Program-made: the position numbers and the translations under genes
Notes under the pieces: generated by a model
Databases searched by the model: none
What the model was told of the DNA's origin: nothing
What the model saw: the letters and a program-made list of their open reading frames with translations, nothing else
Shown: piece by piece, positions 57,678 through 64,000 of the stretch
How positions within the stretch are numbered: the stretch's first letter is position 1
Layout: the number at the start of each line of letters is the position of its first letter
NCBI GenBank assembly: GCA_905221605.1
Contig: CAJNDS010000454.1
Coordinates: 1-64,000 of the forward strand
DNA: 64,000 bases
Direction: 5' to 3'
Origin: Symbiodinium natans
Lineage: Eukaryota; Sar; Dinophyceae; Suessiales; Symbiodiniaceae

Positions 57678-58833
57678 CTGGATCTTGCACTGACTCTGGG
57701 TCGCCGAGTCACTGCGCCACAGCGTGGAAAACGATCTCATCGTCATCCCGGAGCTCCTCGGTGGCGTAGCGCAGGACGGAGCCCTCCTGATCTGCTTCTT
57801 TGGGGTGTTTCGATTCGTGCTTTCAGGGGGTCCAGAGAGGGTCCGGAGCTTGGCCTTCGCGAGGTTTTGTAGGGTTGGAGGGACGTTCACAGGGTTTTCT
57901 GTAGGCTTTAGAATTGAGGGTTTCGGGTACTCTCTGAACCCAAAAGAATCCCCTGTCCTGTCGCACGGCCTTCAGCATCACCGGGGCATTCCCGCTGAGC
58001 CTGCCCGGGGTCACGAGTCATAGTTCAAGCGTTGAAATGGGTTTCTGAACCTACTTTATTGCTATGGTGGGACAAGACTACTCACTACTCTTGAAGACTG
58101 AAGCTCCGTACAACCTGAGCACCATTAACTCAACTCTGCACTACACCCTGGACACTGAAGCCGGCATACTTTCCAGAATGAAGTTTGCATGCGTTCCGTG
58201 CGCAGGCATCTGGGTGTCATAGTTGCACCCTGAACCCGTCTGAAAACAAACCCCAAATCCAAAGCCGAGGGATCGTGGATTGTTCACTGCGCTTCGCGAT
58301 GCCTAGACTAGACGTTGGCCTTTTGAGTTTAGGGTTTCAGGGCAGCCTAAGACCTCATCAACTGCAGCGTTCTGAAGCCATACTGGAGGACCTCGAGTCC
58401 CGCACGATTTGGGGATTGCTCTCGACCAGCTTTGACCTGGAAGAGCGCGCGGGACAACTTCGGGTTTGGCCTTGCGGGGCCTCGAGGTTATGGGAGTCAG
58501 GGCTTCGGGTTTCAGCTTAGGGTTTAGGCACGGCTGTGGGTGCTGAGTAAGCTATTGAATGCAGCTATTGTGTATCAGCTGATGGACACCTCTGCCGCCA
58601 ACACTCGAGGTTCAGGATGCGACGGGGCTCATCGCATCAAGCTCTGATGCGCGTAGAAACTGAAGGTCTCGCTTACACTCGACCCGAGAGAAAGGGCGCC
58701 GTTTGAGGCCTGGGGCATGCTCCGGCCCCTGGGCACTGGGCCATGATCAAAGAGCAGCAAGAGCATGTTGCATGGGCGAGAATCTTGTCTGTAGACACTC
58801 GTCATGCGGGCCTTGTTGCGCCTCATGCCGCCA

Positions 58834-58873
58834 GCCCATGTTATTTATACGATGCCCATGCTATTTATACGAG
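58834..58873. repeat. 20-bp tandem duplication
   Basis: GCCCATG(T/C)TATTTATACGA(T/G) twice in tandem with two differences. Confidence 0.95.
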
Positions 58874-59772
58874 CCATATCGCTGAGGCCCCTGAGCCCCT
58901 GACAAATCATCTGTGGGACCCTGGTAGAAGTGATCCATGTACCTTCGGCACATCTCCCTCTCAGGAGCTAGCAGGTAGCATCACAAAGCAATTGCATGAT
59001 GACCCCCAACATTCGGACTCTGACGACTGACGACCACTGGGACCATGCATCAATTGGCTTCATGAAGCTTGATCTCGATCATCAAAGGCTTGTCGGTCGG
59101 TCTAGGCTTCGGTACACCCACCCCCCGCCCCCCCAGCCCCCGCCAAGGCGCAGAGAGATCGCTCGCCAGTCCTGGACCAGCCAAGGCTTCACACCACCTT
59201 CAACCTTCTCCAAACGTTGCGCTGCAGAACTACGCTTCAAGCGTGCCTACTTAGCAATATATACTCCAAATCAGCAGTCTAGCCAAGTAGCTATAGATTC
59301 CTTCAGAACCTGTCAAACCTCCTGGTTCGGCCACGACCGTACACCATGGCCCTTCTGAACAGAACCCTCCTCCAGTGCATCCTGAACCTGTGAATCCAAA
59401 CTGCCAGAAATGACAACGATCCTGCTTGACTGCTTCTATGATGGAGGCAGCATTCACATTCGCCGCATACCTTGGTGCAGCTCCTAAACCATGGACCAAA
59501 GCAAATCAATTTCAGTGAAAGCCATATTGTTGAAGGCCGTTCCGGCTGCAAGACTCTACAGCTTTGCGCTTCTAGGACATTTCGGATTGTGGGAATGCTT
59601 TTGCGCATGTACGATTACTTGACAAACTTTAACGCTAGCTTGACAGGGCTGCAGAGGAGCCTTGCAAGCTGAAAGTGTTGCGTCCTTTGACCATGCACAT
59701 GCTTTGCTTCGTGTTATGGCTGTGGTGCGGTTCCCTGTCATATGTAGGGTAGACTCTTCGGGGCCCACTTAC

Positions 59773-60158
59773 TGTCACAGGCCCTGAACAGATGCCCAAG
59801 GCCGTCACCACCAAAGACATTGTCGTATCGGAGGAGATACGAAGCAGAGCCATACATCATCTTGAAAACCATCTTCCAGGTTGGACAGGGTCTGAAATGT
59901 TGCAGGCCTGAAGAGATCTGGAGCATAGATCGCAGTTCAGACTTTCTGTTGACGGTGCCCGTTCCTCTGGTCGAAAGAGAATGAAGAAGCCCCCTCAAGA
60001 GAAATTTTGGGGGGTTAACCCTAAACGGGTGGGTGTTCAAGCACCGGGAGCCTACAGTCGGAAGCCCACCGAAAGCCCGCTGAGCCGGCCCCAGCTGCTC
60101 GACGGCCTTCCAGCTCCTGCGAACGGCCTCCTCCACAATTTCCGGCTCCTTAAGAGGA
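59773..60158 (-). CDS. Unrecognised gene, two well-flanked exons
   Basis: Exon 60056-60158 lies between TTGTTCTTGCAG and GTAGGC: PLKEPEIVEEAVRRSWKAVE, then QLGPAQRAFGGLPT. The next exon (59773-59941, or starting at 59917) ends at a canonical GTAAGT donor and reads SSGLQHFRPCPTWKMVFKMM, then YGSASYLLRYDNVFGGDGLG. Phases are compatible (0). An upstream open frame at 60,241-60,444 (SLLEVEGSVLHEGDLASEGF) may be an earlier exon. The family is not recognised; a globin-like reading of the first exon was considered but is not supported. Confidence 0.48.
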
Positions 60159-60862
60159 CTGCAAGAACAAGGGGGCTTCGTGGGATTAGTGTTTGAGATG
60201 CGTTGCGGCTCTCGTTTGAGATGTTCAGGGCACGACAAACTCAACTCTCAATCACCCGAAGAATACGTTGAAGGACTGTGACCTGAAACCCGGCAGCACA
60301 GAACCCCTCAGAGGCTAGATCACCCTCGTGAAGCACAGAGCCTTCAACCTCCAGGAGCGACATGTGCATGCCGCGGCTCGCTTCGAACTTTCTTGGTACC
60401 GAAGGACAGCACCTTAGGGAAAGAGGCAAGAAAGCCTGACACATGCAGCTCTCAAAACTGCCCTTGCCCTTCGCCTCTTCACTCCTAGACTCCTCACGGC
60501 CTCTCCTAGTGCCTCCAAAAAAAACTGAAAAAGCCGAGATGCATCCACATTCCGCTTGACAGCTTCCAGCATCACCTCTCTTTTTCAGGGCTCAGAAACT
60601 TACAGTCTGCTTCTCCACATTGTTCGAGGTTTAGGATGTAGGGTTGCGGGTTCTGGCTCGAAGTCGTTGGCTTGCATTTTCTTCTGTTCGTGGAGGTCAG
60701 TGCAAGCGCTGAGGTCCGGTGGCACATGCGTTGGGACATTGAAGTTTGGATTGAACGGACAAACAAAGTACACGCTTTGGGCATGGGTCTGCGTACATCC
60801 CAACCTGTCTGCTTTCGCCTCTTCCGATTGACGTACGTTCTGAGTGGGCCAAACGGCAAGTG

Positions 60863-60899
60863 CCAGTAAAACGATGTATGCGCGTGTCTGTCTCTCCAT
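60863..60899 (-). CDS. Candidate first exon with signal peptide
   Basis: ATG at 60899: MERQTRAYIVLLALAVWPTQ N, followed by a GTACGT donor. The basic start plus an 11-residue hydrophobic core resembles an ER signal peptide. Downstream exons were not identified; the unspliced frame continues to 60,600. Confidence 0.33.
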
Positions 60900-61131
60900 T
60901 GACTTAGATTCTGAATTTCTAGCACATGCAATGCAAGAACCTGACTTTAAACGTAACCCAGAGCACGAACGAGACAGCACATGCAGCAATGACCACAGCG
61001 ACGTGCTGAGATCCCAGACCAATGTCTAAAGAAGAGCGCACAAATTCGAAGAAATTGTCAAAATATCAGTTTGTAAGATAGACACATAAGCCAAGTCCTC
61101 TGTTTCCTTCTTCTTCTTCTCTCAGCTCATA

Positions 61132-61392
61132 CTACCTGCCTCCGGATTGTCGCACAAACTGCTCGGCCCGTAGTCTACGTAGGCCAACCTGCCAGAACAT
61201 GATAAAACAGGAAGCCAGGTCAGGCTGATCTATCCATCTACATGTTGCCGACACGACATACCCATGCTCAGTCACAGCGCGGGCCCTTACAAGCCAAGTC
61301 GTCTTGCAAGTGCCAATGTCAAGCTTCCGAAGTTCCCAAAGCTCTGAAGACTTAATCATAATCCTCAATTCAACCCCCCTCCCAAGCTCCAA
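61132..61392 (-). CDS. Unrecognised open frame, likely exon(s)
   Basis: An 86-codon minus-strand frame: IMIKSSELWELRKLDIGTCK, TTWLVRARAVTEHGYVVSAT, then ASCFIMFWQVGLRRLRAEQF and a TAG. Composition is coding-like, and TCTTCAG before LWELRKLD is a possible acceptor. No family is recognised. Confidence 0.4.
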   Translation of the reverse strand: MELGRGVELRIMIKSSELWELRKLDIGTCKTTWLVRARAVTEHGYVVSATCRWIDQPDLASCFIMFWQVGLRRLRAEQFVRQSGGR

Positions 61393-61474
61393 ACAGGACC
61401 CCGAAATGACCAGCCCCAGGGAACCTCCACCCGTGGTCGATCTCCTGGACCACCGACTTCCAGAAAGCAGCGTC
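61370..61474 (-). CDS. Candidate terminal exon, unrecognised
   Basis: After a CATGCCAG acceptor: DAAFWKSVVQEIDHGWRFPG, then AGHFGVLFGAWEGG and TGA; 35 complete codons. It overlaps the start of the 61132-61392 frame in another frame, so at most one of the overlapping parts is coding. Confidence 0.38.
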   Translation of the reverse strand, partial: DAAFWKSVVQEIDHGWRFPGAGHFGVLFGAWEGG

Positions 61475-62024
61475 CTGGCATGGTCCCATGCTTGGGAAGA
61501 GTGGAGCTAAGCAGTCCAAGGAAAAGCCCGGTGCACCAAGTAAAGGACACGTAAGTGGGGCATGGTGGCCAGACTTGCTAGACTTCCCCCGGGTTGACCA
61601 GCTGGGCGGACCTTGAAATTTCTTCAATGCAGGCTGTCCCGTACACGCAAGATGTGGCAAACCCATGCTTACACGCTCCTAAACTGTCGCTTAGCGGGGC
61701 ACCCTTGCTGCACCCCTCCATTCAAAATCCATGTCAACCCACGGCAAAAAAACTCCCAAATCGAAATGCAAAATCGTGCAAAATCCACATACAGGCTTGC
61801 ACCGGCACAGGAACCAACGAACCAGAATCTCCAGCCCAGTACGAAGGACCCAAACGAGCGCTGCCTCCTGGAGCTCAGGAGATACCTGGGAAGGCTTCGA
61901 GATCTTGAGAGGTTGGGGTTCAGGGCCTGGGTTCACGTTCAGGGTTCAGGGAAGTTCGGGGCTAAGGGCTGCCGGGGATGTTAGGAGACCTTACGGGAGT
62001 TCACATGAGTTTACATCAGTTTAC

Positions 62025-62125
62025 CCTTTCCCCTTCGGCCTTGGTGAGCGCAACGTCGTGGTACTTGGCGGCGGCGAGCATAAACGCCGCATCCCCCCTG
62101 GCATGATCTTCCGGGGCCCCGAGCC
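62025..62125 (-). CDS. Unrecognised exon, strongly coding-like
   Basis: Between GTCTTTCAG and GTAAAC: LGAPEDHARGDAAFMLAAAK, then YHDVALTKAEGER. Canonical flanks, helical. The protein family is not recognised; it may belong to the same gene as the DUF4116-like exon upstream or to the next one. Confidence 0.48.
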
Positions 62126-62711
62126 CTGAAAGACCATCTGGAGCAGAGCGACAGCCACAGCAAAGGGCACTTCTTTGCGGATTAAGGGTTTCGGATACAA
62201 GTAGGGTTGATAGGGAGCGGAAGTTCAGCGCTGAACCCTAAACCGGTTCAGCCCCGGTCCTGAGCGCTTCTCCCACGAAATCCAAGGCTGCCGCGTCCTG
62301 GCGCACCGCCTGGGCTTCTTTTGTCGGTGTTTCACGCATGCAATGGCTTGTTAGGGGCCTTCGGGGCTTTCGGGTTGCCAGGACACCCCGACACCACCCC
62401 TTACTCCGTCAAGAGAAAGCACACGCCCTCTACGGAAAGCCAAAGCAAGAGAAACCACGCCCAGACCCGCCTCAATTGATTGAAAAAACCAAGCCCCACC
62501 TGAACCTGCACAAAAGGTGGCCTCTAGAACCAGCGCATGGTCCTCGCGCAGGTCTGGTCCAAGAAACCTCGTTGGGCTTCAAGCTTCAGTCTTTTTAGGG
62601 GCCTCGATCGCCGAGACATGGAGACGCGCTTCGTAATGGTCGTCTCGAGCAAGGCTAGACAGAACTCAATCAAAACTCAATCAATGTAATGTACAAAGGA
62701 TGGAAGCAACC

Positions 62712-62877
62712 TCAAGACGTCTCAAGGCGTCTCCACGTCCGAAATCCAAAAGAGATGTAATCCCCCGGTGCCGGGTCGGGCGACTGGAAGGCCTGCCAGC
62801 GGCACTGGATGGCCCGGAGCATGAACTCCCGGTCATTCCACAGCTTCTCGTCGCAGTGCAGCAGGGCTCGCCAATGC
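62712..62877 (-). CDS. DUF4116-like terminal exon
   Basis: After a GAGCCCAG acceptor: HWRALLHCDEKLWNDREFML, then RAIQCRWQAFQSPDPAPGDY and TGA. The N-D-R-E-F-M-L-x-A-I motif is the core of DUF4116 repeats, found in large families in several algae and protists; molecular function is unknown. Only one unit is visible; upstream exons would be expected to hold more. All 54 residues are in one phase. Confidence 0.45.
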
Positions 62878-63515
62878 CTGGGCTCGCAACTTTAGCCTTC
62901 TCGCATAATGCCTTGGAAGCTGATGTCGCAAAAAACCCTGCTGATGTGGGAGCGCATGCGTTGCAAAGAGGGAGCACCGGGAGGACAATGATACAGAAAA
63001 ATCAGATGCCACAGCCAGACACAATGCCGACTTCAATTGAAAATAGCTCATGCTCCTAACGGCACCTGCTTGCTAAATCTGATTCAGAAATTTGGGGGGG
63101 CTACCAGGAGGTTTTGTGAAGCTTCGGCTGGTGCCACGCGCGTGGTTGCTGCCTTACATGCTCGAGTCGGTCAGAGCGCATTGACTGCAACAAGTTCGGA
63201 CTGCAACTCAGGACTGCATCTCCTGTGTGCAGGAGACTTGCTGTGAATGCTGCTGGTCCTGCAGTCAGTGGCAACAAACCCTATTCCCCAAACACATTTT
63301 CACTAGCCACGTTGACCACACACCACACACACCCCTGGCTCAAATGTGCCTCCGGCGAGCCCGGGAGAGAAAAAGCTCAAGGGCGCTGATCGGCAAGGTT
63401 CGCGCTTACAATTCTGGGTAGCACGACTGGTCTGATGATAGAAAAAAAAGAATGGTTAGTTTTAATTGAGTTTTACTCTTTTCGAAGGATATTTTAAAAA
63501 CTTGGCCGGATTAAC

Positions 63516-63715
63516 GGGTCTGAAGATATCTTCAAAGATATCTTCGGATCAGGCCAGGCCCTCACGAGATGTCTTCAAGATATCTTCGGATCGGGTCAGG
63601 TCCTCGCCCGATATCTCGCAAGATATCTGCCAATTTGGGGCCCCAAGATATGTTCAAGATATCTTCGGATGGGGGTCGGATGATATATTTAAGATATCTG
63701 CAGAAGATGCCATGG
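63516..63715. repeat. GATATC-rich repeat (AGATATCTTCGGAT family)
   Basis: At least eight occurrences of AGATATCT or CGATATCT, often as TTCAAGATATCTTCGGATC, spaced about 20-45 bases. Each core is palindromic. Different in character from the telomere-like repeats. Confidence 0.9.
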
Positions 63716-63851
63716 ATATTAGAATGTTCAAAGCATCATGTTGGAGGTCAAGTATCTTGACTGCGGATGCCACGTTGACTTTCAAGTAAAGTCTGAGCGA
63801 GTCAAGCTCAAGCTCCGTGCAGTTCAGAAACCCAATGTACAGCACACAGGC

Positions 63852-64000
63852 ATGGCAACACCATACCACAGATGTTGCTTCTTAGTTGTTATTGCTGAAA
63901 CTAATGAAAATGAATTAAAATATTTAACTAGTGAAATTTCGAAATCATTTAAATTAGTTCAATTACTTACATTGGTTCAATTATTTGAATTAATTCAATT
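63852..64000 (+). other. AT-rich end with open frame running off the window
   Basis: From an ATG at 63852 the plus frame stays open to the window edge, entering AT-rich sequence at about 63,880: LVVIAETNENELKYLTSEIS, then KSFKLVQLLTLVQLFELIQ. GTTCAATTA/ATTCAATT words repeat, so the frame may be low-complexity rather than a gene. The sequence beyond the window would decide. Confidence 0.25.

Larger units (their letters stand above)
56310..59760. other. No firmly supported gene
   Basis: Several open frames exist (58743-59030 plus; 59303-59608 minus with ANVNAASIIEAVKQDRCHFW in another frame), but none is convincing. Contains the 9-bp and 20-bp repeats listed separately. Confidence 0.35.

Overview
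The window looks like nuclear DNA of a dinoflagellate, probably Symbiodiniaceae-like. The evidence is: (i) many interstitial, partly decayed TTTAGGG/CCCTAAA arrays on both strands; (ii) genes in short exons whose introns often start with GC rather than GT and end AG just before a G; (iii) GC-rich, repeat-laden spacers with homopolymer G/C runs; (iv) no rRNA, tRNA, operon or CRISPR structure. The spliced-leader sequence was not found, so the assignment is an inference. Nearly all long open frames are antisense or repeat-derived shadows. The genes below were mostly recovered by joining exons with consistent phase, and exact boundaries need transcripts.

Layout. 1-450 is very AT-rich and unlike the rest. 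0.9-2.25 kb (minus) is a complete or near-complete small RIIAD1-like protein (RIIa/DPY-30-type docking fold) in six micro-exons, with a telomere-like array in one intron. 5.0-6.0 kb (minus) holds exons of a zinc cytidine/dCMP deaminase-like gene. 9.3-21.4 kb has several unrecognised minus-strand exon sets, a possible head-to-head telomere-repeat junction (11.04-11.54 kb), a 10-bp minisatellite and a 103-bp fold-back element. 22.2-23.7 kb is a C-rich tandem-repeat domain. 23.8-27.5 kb (minus) is a multi-exon APH/choline-kinase-like phosphotransferase with a MITE in one intron. 28-40 kb has weaker plus-strand exons (a membrane protein, a GYF-like end) and large microsatellites. 41-50 kb returns to minus, with the clearest gene of the window at 46.4-48.1 kb: a membrane fatty-acid hydroxylase/sterol desaturase-family enzyme with all three histidine boxes and one GC-AG intron. 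52.4-54.1 kb (minus) is an unidentified gene of about eight exons. 59.7-62.9 kb (minus) has further exons, one DUF4116-like. 63.5-64.0 kb is a GATATC-rich repeat passing into AT-rich sequence.

The recognised genes do not form a pathway. The shared features are gene polarity (mostly minus, with a plus-leaning middle), intron style and repeat content. The most noteworthy items are a small TA-flanked MITE family with the terminal motif CTTGGAGGTTCA, the telomere-repeat architecture inside introns, and the heavy use of GC donor sites.
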